Below the pieces are notes generated by a model. It did not search any database and had not been told where the DNA came from. It saw only the letters and a program-made list of their open reading frames with translations. DNA of 64,000 bases from Halichondria panicea (Eukaryota > Porifera > Demospongiae > Suberitida > Halichondriidae), in the NCBI RefSeq assembly GCF_963675165.1, contig NC_087377.1, forward strand, positions 3,812,978-3,876,977, given 5' to 3'. Positions 23,315-36,100 of the stretch are shown here, in pieces (within the stretch, counting starts at the first letter, position 1; the number at the start of each line of letters is the position of its first letter). The position numbers and the translations under genes were made by a program.

Positions 23315-23605
23315 ATTGAACACTGTTTGTGTTTACCGGTACATGTACATGCATGTGTGCCTTTGATATTGAGAGGGAGAGGATTTACTGTAATCAATTT
23401 TGTGAGGTCTCGGTTTTATTATAGTAAAATAATTGCTATTGGCCATCCATTGGTGTTCTGGTATCCATTGAATTTCCTCAAAAGAGGGGGTTGTAGTCAT
23501 CTTAGCTTGTTTGCAAACACGGCTGAAAAGTTGGACGAGCTGAAAGCGTACTTGCTGCAAGATGTTCAAAGCCTCGAAGAAAATTATTGTAGATCTACCT
23601 GAAAG
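23315..23605. repeat. Right arm of inverted duplication, second part
   Basis: Reverse match to about 17958-18183, including AGATCTACAATAATTTT and GGTTTTATTATAGTAAAATAA. It carries a second copy of the kinase N-terminal fragment. Confidence 0.8.
23519..23583 (+). pseudogene. Second fragment of kinase N-terminus
   Basis: TAEKLDELKAYLLQDVQSLEE, again with ACG in place of ATG, on the strand opposite to the kinases. It runs into unrelated sequence and a stop soon after. Confidence 0.75.
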
Positions 23606-23636
23606 CACATGTGATGTCACGTGATTATTGTGATAC

Positions 23637-23915
23637 AGCAACTGAACTGCAGAAGCGAAGAACTGTAAAAATGAACTGCAGAACTGAAAAACTGAACTGC
23701 AGAAGCAAACTGCAAAAGTGAACTGCAAAGTGAACTACAAAGTGAACTGAAAAGTGAACTGCAAAGTGAACTGAAAAGTGAACTGAAAAGTGAACTGCAA
23801 AGTGAACTGCAAAGTGAACTGAAAAGTGAACTGCAAAGTGAACTGAAAAGTGAACTGCAAAGTGAACTGAAAAGTGAACTGCAAAGTGAACTGCAGAAGC
23901 GTAGTTGAACTGCGA
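23637..23915. repeat. 12-bp minisatellite (AAGTGAACTGMA)n
   Basis: About 20 imperfect units alternating AAGTGAACTGCA and AAGTGAACTGAA. It creates spurious HFAVHFSV-type open frames on the minus strand. Confidence 0.9.
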
Positions 23916-24171
23916 AATGAACCGCAAATGAAAAATGGAGTAGGTGTGTACCTCAGGGCCACCGTAGGAAAGGGATAAGCAGCTTACATCTGTAGTTGAC
24001 AGGAGTTGTTGGGTGTCATCATTATGAATCTCATTATATAATTATGAAAACAATGTTTTTGTGATGTCATCCTTATGAAACCATTAAATACTTGTGGTAT
24101 GTATTTCCTGTCTTGTCTTGCAAAGTTGGGGGTCTTAGGGCAGACTGAAGGGATAATACAATTATTCACAG

Positions 24172-24660
24172 CATAATTTATCAGGGCCTAGTTATAATTT
24201 AGGTCATGCAGGGATTGATTTTGAATCAGAATGGTCCCCCCTTTTTTTTTTACCCCTCGTCCTGCATGGCCTTGTGGTTTAATCTCCTGTATAGTAGATC
24301 TATAGACATTTTAGTGCTGTTCACTGACTGATACAGCTTAATTAGCCTTAGGCCTATTTTCATCAATGGATATTAGGTCTACCACACAGAGTGAGTGGGA
24401 TTATGTTGTGTATAATTATGTATATGGTGTACTGTATTGCGTTGTATCCTTTGCTATAGCTTGTAGTTCTCATGTTGGTAATTTAATTTGTCTTGGGTGT
24501 TTCTCCCTTACATGTGGATTGTTCTGGGGCGTTACTATAGTCTACATGCAGTTATTGGCAAGAGCGTGAAGAAACCAGTTAATTGGCATCAAGATGAGGT
24601 GAACTATTGGTAAAAGTTACTCGGCGCCTATCAGATTGTTTGCGGAGTCAGTAGAGCTAG
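24172..24660 (+). repeat. Relic of a receptor-gene 3' flank
   Basis: Strongly similar to 62221-62710, the region 3' of the second receptor gene, and in part to 43130-43350, 3' of the first. Shared landmarks are CATGGCCTTGTGGTTTAATC, CACACAGAGTG and TCTGGGGCGTTACT. It lies upstream of the first receptor gene, so it probably trailed a receptor copy now lost or outside the window. Confidence 0.65.
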
Positions 24661-24775
24661 CTTACTTAGGTGCACTATAAGCTAGTTGATGGACTTGCAG
24701 TACCTATAGCTTGCAATTGCGTACATTGTTCTTATAATTGTTTCACATGTCTAGCATGTATGTATACAGTTGTAC

Positions 24776-25290
24776 CATGGCATGGATATCAAGGGTGTAT
24801 TGGATTTGTACTACCAGGGAATACATACACAGAACTGCACCAGCAAACAATATACACAAGCAGATGTCCACCAGTGGCTTGTACTAAACTATGAACACCT
24901 ATTGATTAGAAGCTGTTTATCCAACCCATTTACAACTGAGTAGTAGTAAACACTCCTTGGATCTGTGCTGTGCATATATGCACTTGTAGTACAAGTGCGA
25001 GTGTCAAGTGCAAGCACACGCACACAAAACATACACAAGTACAACTTGTATACTTGTGTACGTTTGTGCATGTGCGTGTGAAGTTGTACTTGACGTGTAC
25101 GTTTTGTATGCGTGTGCTTGCACTTGACAAACCACATTTACAACTTCAGACACGGTTTCGAATGCGGTGTAGTTTTAGTGAATCTGATTGGATACTAAAG
25201 AATTGATTTTCACAATGTGATTCGAGTGGTTTTTCATTTTTGTGCTTTCCACAATTTTTGTCAAGGTAGTGTTCCTTTAAAAGAGAGGGT
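24776..25290. repeat. Dispersed repeat R2, copy 2
   Basis: Contains CCAACCCATTTACAACTGAG, an inverted pair around AGTGCAAGCACACGCACAC, and TTTAGTGAATCTGATTGGAT. Matches copies at 10580-11275 and 34262-34560. Confidence 0.6.
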
Positions 25291-25421
25291 CCTTAAAGGG
25301 TGGAGGGAGGGCTTCAGACTGATCACAACCATGTACCCTATAGGGTGCATCAAGTTGAACATGGGATTTGTACCCTGTCATGGAGTGTCCTGAGAGTTTC
25401 AATGGATATATCCTTAGTGTC

Positions 25422-25564
25422 CAGAGGAGGTACGACAGGCGCGGTGCAGCTCAGGCAATTAGCCATTGATTGAGCAATAATTATTCGCCCACGTCGTATG
25501 TTTTTGCTGAGAGTAATCAGTGGCTAATTGCTTGAGCTGCACCGCGCCTGTCGTACCTCCTCTG
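25422..25564. mobile_element. MITE, CAGAGGAGGTACGAC termini, copy 1
   Basis: 143 bp with about 30-bp perfect inverted ends (CAGAGGAGGTACGACAGGCG...). Second copy at 28057-28210. Confidence 0.8.
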
Positions 25565-27191
25565 CTAGTCATTTGGGAAGGAAGCCATTAAGATCAAAGA
25601 GTTCATAAAATTCCGATAAAGCAGTCTGTATAAGACAGGAAGTGCTACAAAGTTGCCTCATACATGAATAATATTAATGAGAACAGTTTTCTGATAAAGT
25701 TGAAATATGTAATAAGAAGACAGTTTAACGTGCGATAAACACTTTAAATTTATGAATTTGGGTCAAACTAGCATAAATGATTGCGGAAAGTTTGTTTTTG
25801 AGCAAGCTGTTCACTATCGACGTAGCAAGCTAAAAATTGGTTGAACAATTAAAAACGATCTAAATAACAACATATTCAAGGTAAATGCCATACAAATGAA
25901 TGGTGTTTGCAAAGCAGTTACACAAACTTTGACATAAACACAAAACTTGGTAATAGCTAGCATAGAACACATCATGAATGATTTCAAGCCTAGATTGCTG
26001 CAAAGCATGCACATGCATCAGATGCACTAGTTGATATACTTTAGGCAGTCACTGGTTCCTTTCACATCTGGAGATATATGCAACCACACCCAATTTTAGC
26101 CCCATATGTCGTATGGCTTCTTAGTACGAGCCCTTGAAAATTCACAAAAATTTAGAAATTTCGGTGACCCATGGCATAGCACCACGCACTTTAGAGCATA
26201 ACTTCTGCCATGACAGTATACCATGCACTGTATACTCCTTACGATATCGTAAGAATGTATCCTTACGATATCGCCTTTCAGGTGACGTACTTAAAGGGGG
26301 TGGGCACTCTTAAAAGGGTCAAAGGTCATTATCGTAACTTTTAATTAATAAAAGTGACGTCTTAATTTTTTGCTTTTTTTTACCAAACTAGTCTTTCCCC
26401 GCCTAAGTTTGTGATGGGATCTTCATGGGATCAGAAGATATGGACTTTGCAACACAAGTTGGTGCAGTTATTGACATGCCTGTGGGCCATTCCATACGAA
26501 TTCAACATTACCTAAACAGGTGACTTCTCAGAATTGTAGAGTACCGTGAGGCAAAAACACAATAAGAATTTAATTGTATGGCTTCTGAGGTATGGCCACC
26601 TGAGTAACAGCAGTCCAAGCAGTGGACATCATGAGCAACCATGACTTGTAAACCTGTGTGTAAGTGAAGAAAACATTTCCCAGGAAAAGAGCGTCTGCCG
26701 ATACAACCTCATAGACAAGTTTCTGCAGATCCTGATTGAACATTTATTTAGTGCCTTTAGTCACTTTGTGCCTTCATACAATATTGTTTGTGTATATATA
26801 ATTGTGAATGTTTTTGTAAACAATCGCTAATTAGTTGGGGGTGGTCTGTTGCTAGGTAACAATGATGGTGTCAAGATACCCCCGGGGTCTGGGCTACCTG
26901 TATAGGAAATAGTTACGAGTGATTCAATATATGGTTCATGAGATACCATTTTTAAAGAAAAATGTGTATTTATTATGTTAAAGCTGCATGGAAAGGGTGT
27001 GGTATATGTATTTCCTGCAAATACTGAAAACTTGGGGGTATTATATCTAGTTGGGCGGAGTCCAACCAATTGCAACCAACTAGGGTCTTAGGGCAGATAT
27101 TGGATATATTATAGATTCTATATATCCTGTGATGTAGTACAAACTGAGTCAACAAATTATTCTAGGTAGTGAGGAGTTAACAATCTATGTG
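25565..27191. other. Upstream region of the first receptor gene
   Basis: No coding exon seen. The last roughly 100 bp (CTATATATCCTGTGATGTAGTACAAAC to the ATG) are conserved upstream of the third receptor copy (63007-63092), so this is likely the promoter/5' UTR. A short stretch at 25573-25610 also recurs near 62911-62950. A palindromic TTACGATATCG(TAA) motif lies at about 26240-26275. Confidence 0.5.
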
Positions 27192-30100
27192 ATGTACAAG
27201 CTTATTGCATGTGTAGTGATTCTGTCTGCACTGATACAAGAGTCAGTACAAGATGGCAACTGTCCAGTCTGTGGAGCACCCACTGCTGAGGCTTCAATTA
27301 CAAACACCTTTGCCGGCAGCTTCAGTAACACCAGACGGAGAAGACAAGCCGCTATAAATCCAGAGCCTGGTATGTGCATGAGGTCTATTTCACTACATAT
27401 ATATATACACGTGTTTTCGGTGTCAGAGAATTGTGCTTGTGATGTTATCATACGTACTTATAGTGTCATGTTCATATTATAGAGAATCAGAAGATTCATC
27501 ATTTTATTCACTTAGGTATACATGCATGTGAGTATACGTACATTGACTACTAGTACTATAGTGAAACCAGGAGCCCATAAATAACAGAAGGAGCGGCTGA
27601 CTACGGGATCACGTTTCGTAAGTGGTTATGACCGCATTTCCATATACTGTATAGCGGGTGTATTTCGAGGGCATAAGGTTTTCGCGGATTAAGCATGTAC
27701 CGCGAACATTTATAACCGCGAATTTAATATTGCATGCATGCATGCATGCTGCAAAAAGGCTGCTAATCCACGAAAATTAAATCTGCGAAAACCTTTCTAA
27801 AGGCATTTCTTTGAAAATGTATACCCTCAAAATATACCCGCTATACGGTATGCAGAGTCACTAAGTGGTTGAATCCCTACACGTGTTATACGCAATACAT
27901 GACTGCGGTTTGCAAGCACTTAGTCGCTTCCATAAAAGGAAGTGTGGTTTCACCAGCAATACAAAATATGATTCTCGAGCCCCTCCTTCTCTTATTTATG
28001 GGCTCCTGGTGAACCAGTGGAAATATCTTAGCAAGTTTGTGCTTTGTTCTATAGATCAGAGGAAGTCCGACAGGTGCGGTGCAGCTCAAGTAATTAGCCT
28101 TTGATTACTCTCAGCAAAATCATACGACGTGGGTCGGGCGTGGGCGGATAATTATTGCTCAATCAATGGCTAATTGCTTGAGCTGCACCGCGCCTGTCGT
28201 ACCTCCTCTGGTTCTATAGATATAGTGATAACTGTCACACGTTATTTCAGGGGGCAATTAATTGATGTGCGACGTGCTACAGTCATTGTTTTTTAGTAGC
28301 CTTAATTAAATCAATTTAAACTTGAGATCTTTTCTACAGATTCCAATGCTCCTACAACACGAGGTAATGAGTTTGCCCTTGCATTTATGAGACATGCTGT
28401 TGAACAAGCTGAAATAACGCTGTATATTACGACTGAACAAAATGTGTCTAATTTCACTATTGAAACGAAGTTTTCAGGTCTAATAGGATTCAACGAGACA
28501 TCATCTGACAGTGGATTGTACTCTCATACTGGCACAGCTCAGAGGGGAGAGTTTACTTTCATTCAATTGCAAGCTATTGATGGACTGCCAGGCCTATCAG
28601 TACAGAGTGACGGTAATAATACTGCAAGTGATAGACAAAAGGGACTGATCTTAACTGCAGATAATCCAAAGCATGAGCTCACAGTATATGCTCTATACAG
28701 CAGTGATGGTATTAGCAGTGATTTTGGTTCCTCCACTGATACCTTCATGGCTATTAACTGTGTTAATTTTCCAACGGCGAGAAATTATCAGTATTTCATA
28801 TTCACAGTATATATTAATGGTGGTGGTGGTAGTAGCCAGTTTCTCATGACACCCTGTCAAGATAATACAACTATTCGTGTTAGACCATCACAACCATACA
28901 CTCATCCCTCCTGGGTAAATTCAAGCGTGCAGCGTACAACTCCGGGTACCTTGTCTGAGGAAGAAGCAATCTATGGACGACGTTTCAATCGCTTTGATAC
29001 TCTCTTGTTTAGCAATGATGGTGATTTAACCGGGACCATAATTACATCTGACAAGCCATTGTCTGTTTTCAGTGGCTACAGCGACTTTTCGTTTTTTCTC
29101 GTGGAGCAAATTCCACCACACCCAACATACGGCAATTTATTCTTTCTCTCATCAATTTTTAACAGAGTGATATTTCAAATAGGCTCTGTCAGTGATGAAG
29201 CCTCCATACAAGTCAACTGTCCATGTAGGCCAAACTCTGTGAGTAATAGTAGATTGCGCATATCCCTCACAGGTTCTGGGAGATTTTTTACTGCTGTTAT
29301 GAATCAAGGCCAATACGTTGAATGTTCGTTATTTAGCAATCCAACAACAGCTTGCAGTATCCAGTCGATACGTCCAGTTACGGTTATGAGTTACCAATTG
29401 ATTAACTCTTTCTCGATGGTGTATATACCACCTGTTGATTCTTATCTGACTCAGTATAGTCTCACAAGTCTGGGTGATTCTTCTGTATCCCTGAGCTACT
29501 CTCTCCAGGATCTAAACTTTCCGGGATTACTAGTCAATGGAAGTATATTCCCACCGTCCGATGGTTTCACTACCATCGACTGTAGGTCGGACTGTTCTAA
29601 GTCAATAGTGTGTGGGCGGGGAGCTACTGGTCGCTTAGGCCGCCAAGGAACCTTTGATATACAATTTTCTGGTGATGTACCATTCTGGGGGTTTGCAGGT
29701 TCTGCTGGAGAATTTACTTACTCTCTACCATTTGAGATGAGACCAATAGGATGTAAGTTCAAACATAGATAGAGTAGAAGAGGGATTGGAAACGGAAGTA
29801 CCCTCGAAGTACCATCCGTGTATCTCCGCGGTTTTAATCGAGGCTTACTTTTTAACACGAGGGCTAAACATGAATAATTCATGAGAATTGTTTTTGCTCT
29901 CTGTAAGAAGTCCACGAGCAGTTCTGCTGCTAAACATCAATTTTCTCTAATACTTGAGGCCATTTGGGACACAGGACACTATTTAGTTACAAAGCCTTAG
30001 CTATATCAAAGGTACTATAGGAACACAAGCATGAAAAAGCGCTGTGTACCTCTAGCTACTTCACGACAATCGAGATTATATTTTCTTTGTTTCCAATTGA

Positions 30101-33100
30101 TACCTACTATCAGGAGGCATGTGATTCAGTAATGGGGGTAGCTCTGAGATGTATGCTTTGGACACAATAAGTTTCCCGGGCTTTTGCGGGAGTTATGAGG
30201 AGATACACGGATGGTCCAGAGCCACTATGTAGACTTCATTGTAAAACATCACGTGAATCACTTCCGTTTCCAATCCCTCTTCTACTCTATCTATGGTTCA
30301 AATAAGGTCCATTGTTATTAATATTTACTTCACTTCTTTCCTCCAGTGGCCTGGATTGAAGCTCAAGACATTGTTGTTGTGGAAACAGTGGGTCTAGTAG
30401 ATGTGGAGTTCATGATAACAAGAGGTGATCGTTCGATAATAACAAGAGCTTTTGTTGTCACTAGAAGTTTGTCTGCAACAGAAGGTGAGATGAGTGCTAT
30501 ATATGAACTTGTTCTTATAGGGCAATCACTGTTTTTAATTATTGCCCAATACGCACTGGATGACATTGGATGACATAATGCCCGAGGGCCGCAGGCCCCA
30601 ATGGCATTATGTTGCTCCAGTGCAATATATGACATGTTGCACGAGGGCGCCTGCAATAACTAACTTGTTGCCCAATGACGTCAAACTCTTATAATTGGTC
30701 AATTTTTCCCTTATAAATTGTAATAAAAGATGTGTTTTGAGTTAATGAATTCATTAGTTTTGCTGAATTTCATAGTAAGGTTTTCTTCCTTCTCTTTGTC
30801 TGGTAAATTTACCACAGGAACCGTAAGTGTCTCACTAGTGTTTCACTATGATTATACAGTTTGGGTGGGAGGGGGCACTTCACTGAAAGGTCACATTTTT
30901 GTATGCCATATACAGAACTGACCACAGTACAATATGCCATATATTGGCACTGCTATTCCTTTAATCTCAGAGGTCAAAAGGCAACAAGTATTAGTTATTG
31001 CCCAGCACGAGTGCAACATGCCATATATTGCTCCAGTGCAATATATGGCATGTTGCACGAGGGCGCCTGCAATAACTAACTTGTTGCCCAATGACGTCAA
31101 ATTCTTCTGATTGGTCAAGTTTTTTCCCTATATATTGTAATAAATGACATGTGTTTTTAGTGTATATATATAGTAAATTCTTATTTGTTGAATTCCATAG
31201 TAAATTCTTAAGTTTTGTTCCCACAACTAATGGAAAAGGTAGTAGCCTATAAAACGGACCAAATGAGTTATTGGGTGCAGGGGCGTAGGCAGGGGGGGCT
31301 CATGGTGCTCAAGCACCCCCTTTCTATCTGAGATTGTACACAAAGTGTACCTGATTGTCTAGCTGAGCACCCCCTTCTCTTACAGATCTAGCTAGTAGGC
31401 AAGCAAAACGAACTGGTCTTTAAACTGTTAGCTATTCTGGCTTAGATCTATAGACTAGTTCTCTTTCGTAGCAAAATAGACTTCTCTATGCAAATAGAAG
31501 ATTGGGCCACGCCCAACTATTAATTATTACGTCATTAATAAGAGGTGTGGCTTCCGTTCAACTAAATTTCGGCGCTGTGCGGCTCAAAATCGGGCACTTC
31601 GCGCCCTCTTTCGTCATAGTAGCACCCCCTTCCTCAAAATCCTGGCTACGCCCCTGGGGTGGGATGGTGGGGCATAAGTCTACTGTATCTACACCCAGTG
31701 CAAGTGCATACAATCCCAGTGCATTGTGCCATATAATGCAGTGCAATATATGGTTGCTATGGTAGTGATGCAACATGCCATATACAGAGCACTGGATTGC
31801 TTTGATCTGCCCACTCACTGGGTAACAATGATAAATAAATTATGTGTTCACTCTGTTTCTTTAGTCTCCTTTAGTGCCTAACTAACACATAATTATTATA
31901 CCACACTTACATCACCACTAATTGATCTCATTGGTCAACAGCTGTAGGATATATATAGAATATTAGCATACAGCCCTAGGCATGCACAGTTTTCAAGTTG
32001 TTTTTTTAGTTTTTTTGTTCAAGAAAGTAAGCAAAGAAAAAAGAGCCATGCTTGATGGTACTAAGACTCAAAGCGACGGCAGAAACATGGAAGCTGCTCT
32101 CCAGCAAGATGGCTAAGCTTCCATGGGTCCATGGGCCTGGTTTAGATACATTTTATCCAAGAAAAGCTTGCAACTCTAGTAAAGGACGTCGAATGGTCAA
32201 CGCTTGGACCAAGGAATCTCTTCAGCATTTGTAGGAGTCGACGTGTTGCTCAACTAGCTCTTTGGCAGCTGAAAAATCCGGCATACAATCTGCATCGTGG
32301 ATTGAATTGTTGCTATGGGAGGTCCTTTTATAGTGCTGCGGTCACGTGGTATAAGCAGAGATTGAAGAGAGAGGGATATGAAACTTGATGACGTGTACAT
32401 ACAATCCGTGTTGCCCAAAATGGGCGTGGCACGTTGTCTTTACTGCAAAAAATCATGTAAAATACTTTGTGGGACTGTATCTCTGGACTTGCTGCTACAT
32501 ATAGAACAAAGTTGATATTAAATGCAAGAGTGGACTGTTGGGAAGTGCAATAGCTCCTCAGCTAAAAGCCAAGAGACAGCTTGTTCGATCATTTCAACTT
32601 TTTTTACCTCTTGTACTTGTCCTGGAGCAAAATTTTGCAAAATTGTACACTAAAAATCGATTATACTTTCAGCATCAGAGCGACCTAGCCTTTGAGAAAG
32701 GCACCAGTTCATAGAATTAATACATAGCTAAAATAAAAACTCATCACTGAATCATCTTATGAAAAAACCAACTTGCTTTCTGCTACAGTCCCACAAGGCT
32801 AGTATAGCCAATAAACCAGGGAATCTGGCGTTTTGGATTTTATTTCCACCAAATATATTTTAAAAGCAATCTGTGGCTAGTCAATTATATTCTAATTTAA
32901 GTGAGTCATCCAGCTTCCCATGGGCCTGTTGTGTTTTATTTACAAATTAAACCGCATTTTTATAGCTAAATTTTTACTCTGTTTTACATTGAGCACATAA
33001 GTTCACGTTATCTAGTTTCATATCCCCTTTTCTTCAATCTCTGGTATAAATCAGATATACCAAACCTACTCGGAGGATATGCACCCTATATATCCTCCGC

Positions 33101-36100
33101 TACCATTGTTACATACCCCTCAGCTCCGCCTCAGAATAACCACGGTAGCGGAGGATATATGGGTGCATATCCTCCTCTTAGGTGTGTGGTATATCTTATA
33201 CTTATTTACTTTCAGGAGAGGACTACACTTCAACTGGTTTGCTCCGAGGTACAGGCAATAGTGCTAACTTAGAATGGAGACCTGGTAATTCACTTCCCAA
33301 TGATCGATTTATCGTACCTATAATTGATGATGACATTCCGGAACCAGTTGAAGTATTAGAGATTGTAGTTGAATGTGAAGATAAGGGAAACTGCTATTTA
33401 CCACAACAAACTTACACCATCACCATTATAGACGATCAAGGTACGTACAGCTGCATGTTATGCTTATATATATAGTAGATAAAGCGTGTCTATACAATCA
33501 TTGGCATGTATATGTGTCACAACGTCGTTTTGCGGCAAACCATGCATTACCAGAATGGGCTAAGTTAGCAGAAAATTTGACACTTTGCGATCTAGCAATC
33601 AGGCAAGGATCATGATCGATGTCCTACATGTACTGCATGGTTTTATTTTTGCGAGGCCATGCATGCGCATTAGCACTATGTCTTAATTGCTAGTTTGCAA
33701 GTATTTACGTTTTATGCTCGTAAAACAGCGTTGTAGTAAGTAGTGAAATTTGATCAGTCATGCATGTCCATTTCCTAGGCAACTGTAGGGAAGTAAGGTA
33801 TAATTATTAACACCCGGGCTAATAAAACTGAGACATATCTCGTTTATTGTAGCTATTTGCTCTGACCTGCCTGAAATTGGATTTGGTACCTTGGAAAATA
33901 GAGTCTTGGAAAATAGTATCTTGGAATATGATATGGAGGAAGATATGATTAGTGGCACTAGACCAAATGGAACTGTTGCAACGTACACTTGTGATGATGG
34001 ATTCAGGCTGGATGGAAATGCCACTCGGATATGTGACACTGGAAATTGGGCAGGCACGGTACCTGTGTGCATAGAAAGTAAGTCATGCATGAGTAATAAT
34101 TTGTACCATGATGTGCTCTGACACTAAGGAATATCCATTGAAACTCTCAGGATACTCCAGGGTACAAATCTCATGTACCCTAGGGTACATTGGCTGTGGT
34201 AAGCCTAAAGCCCACCCTCCATCCTTAAAGCCAGTCTTTTATAGAACACTACTGTGACACACTAGGATCACATTGTGAAGATCAATTCTTCAGTATCCAA
34301 TCAGATTCACTAAAACTACCGGACCACATTGGAACTGGGTTGTAAATGTGGTTTGTCAAGTGCAAGCACACCACACAAAGTGTGCACAGTGCATGCACGG
34401 CAGGGATCAAAGAGTGTTTACTACTACTCAGTTGTAAATGGGTTGGATAACAGCTTGTAATTGCTTCTAATCAATACGTGTTCATAGTACAAGCTACCTG
34501 TACCATGAATATCTGCGGGTGTATTGTTATAGTACAAATCCAATACACCCGCAGATATCCATGGTACAACTATTACATGTGTGTACGTGTATATATATGG
34601 TACTGAATATCAACATATGTATAGATAATAGTTATAGACTGAGTTCAAGGGATTATGAGACCCCGAGGGCCCGAGTCTGTAGCGCCCCCGAGCGCAGTGA
34701 GGGCGCTATATACTAAGGGCCTGAGGGCCTCATAATCCCATAGTGACCGTTGGACGAGGCCTATAACTGATTTAGAATAGTGCTAAGCTATGGCTAAGCA
34801 AGCTAAGCTATATTAACACAAAGAAGACTCTGCAACCAAGAGTTTCTACAAGCCTCAAGCAACGTTAAAGCTTTGCTCTGGCTAAGTCTACATAAAAAAA
34901 CTTCAGTGAAGGCCATTTCCGTCTGTTGAGAATCATGCATAGCAAAAACTGCTAATAGAAAGTTGCTATTCTACTTAACAATTAGCTCTGCACTAGAGCA
35001 CTAGCTATTGGTAGCTGCAAGAGTGAGATAAAGGCTGCAAAGCTGCACTGTTAACACAAAAAAATTAATTTTTAATGATGCACTGCATCATCGTTACTAT
35101 GACTTCAACATAAATTTCCATAGGCAAGTACATATAATGAACCTCTGTAGAAGACCTCTACTGAAGTCTCTAAGTGAAATAAGGGACCTCTCAGTAACCA
35201 ATCAGATTGCACCATTTGTGACAAGTATTTTCTAATAGCTCTGCCTATATAGTCAAACTGATCTGTATTAACTCTTTACTTTCATGTCAGGTTTAGGGCA
35301 CTCTCTCATTATATATACAATATATATCTCGGTGTGCATGCATGGTACGTATATTGTGTGTGCCATTTCCTGACAGATTCCCTATAGATTTTCTTCAAAT
35401 GTTCAATTTTACACTGAGGCATCAGCACCCACAGTGCTTTCATTGAGTCTGTTTTTGAAGTTATACTACTGCATGCATGTTGTATATATAATTATGTCAT
35501 AATTATACTGTGTTAGCCTCGATCCCAGGCCGCACTATCATCAGGGAAGTGGGCCTGGTATCGACATGCTTGCGCATGCGCTAACCATCTGCCAGTATAT
35601 ATCTGACGGCGACGGATAAAAACGTTTATGGTAAAAAACGATGACGTCACAACGAACGGAAGTGGATTGAAGAAAATTGATAAAAAGTTTGATTGAAGGT
35701 TTCTAACCCATCAGATATAGCATTCTTATAGCTACCATTATCCTCGGGGCCGTAGACAGCGGGGGGGGGAGGGGGGGGGCAAGATCTGCCAAAACTATTG
35801 ATCTGCACATGCCCAATGAGAGTGGGCAGGGCTATCTGATGCACATGCTGACTGCTGAGAATAAGTTATGACCTTTTTTTATGTAAATTCTGAGCTCCAC
35901 TGCACCTCTGGGAAGCAGGCACCTTCCTAGTTTAAGCATAGATTGAAGAGTTAGAGGGATAGGAAACGGAGTGGTGCACGTGATGATTTTACATTGAATC
36001 TGCAGTGGAGCCTCGAAAATTATCTGCGCTACGCCCTATGAACGAGGCTATTAACCACATTTTTGCCGGGTAACTCCCAAAGCTGTGTTTCCTCGAGACA

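Noticed and set aside
23625-23962. Open frames with HFAVHFSV/TLQFTFQ repeats; CRISPR-like periodicity
   Set aside because: The 12-bp units are contiguous with no unique spacers. This is a minisatellite read in two frames, not a protein or a CRISPR array.
27192-27482. Reading through exon 1 of receptor 1 as a stand-alone 97-residue secreted peptide
   Set aside because: A consensus donor (GTATGT) at 27370 and the phase match to 28340 are repeated in receptor 2. The read-through tail is intron.
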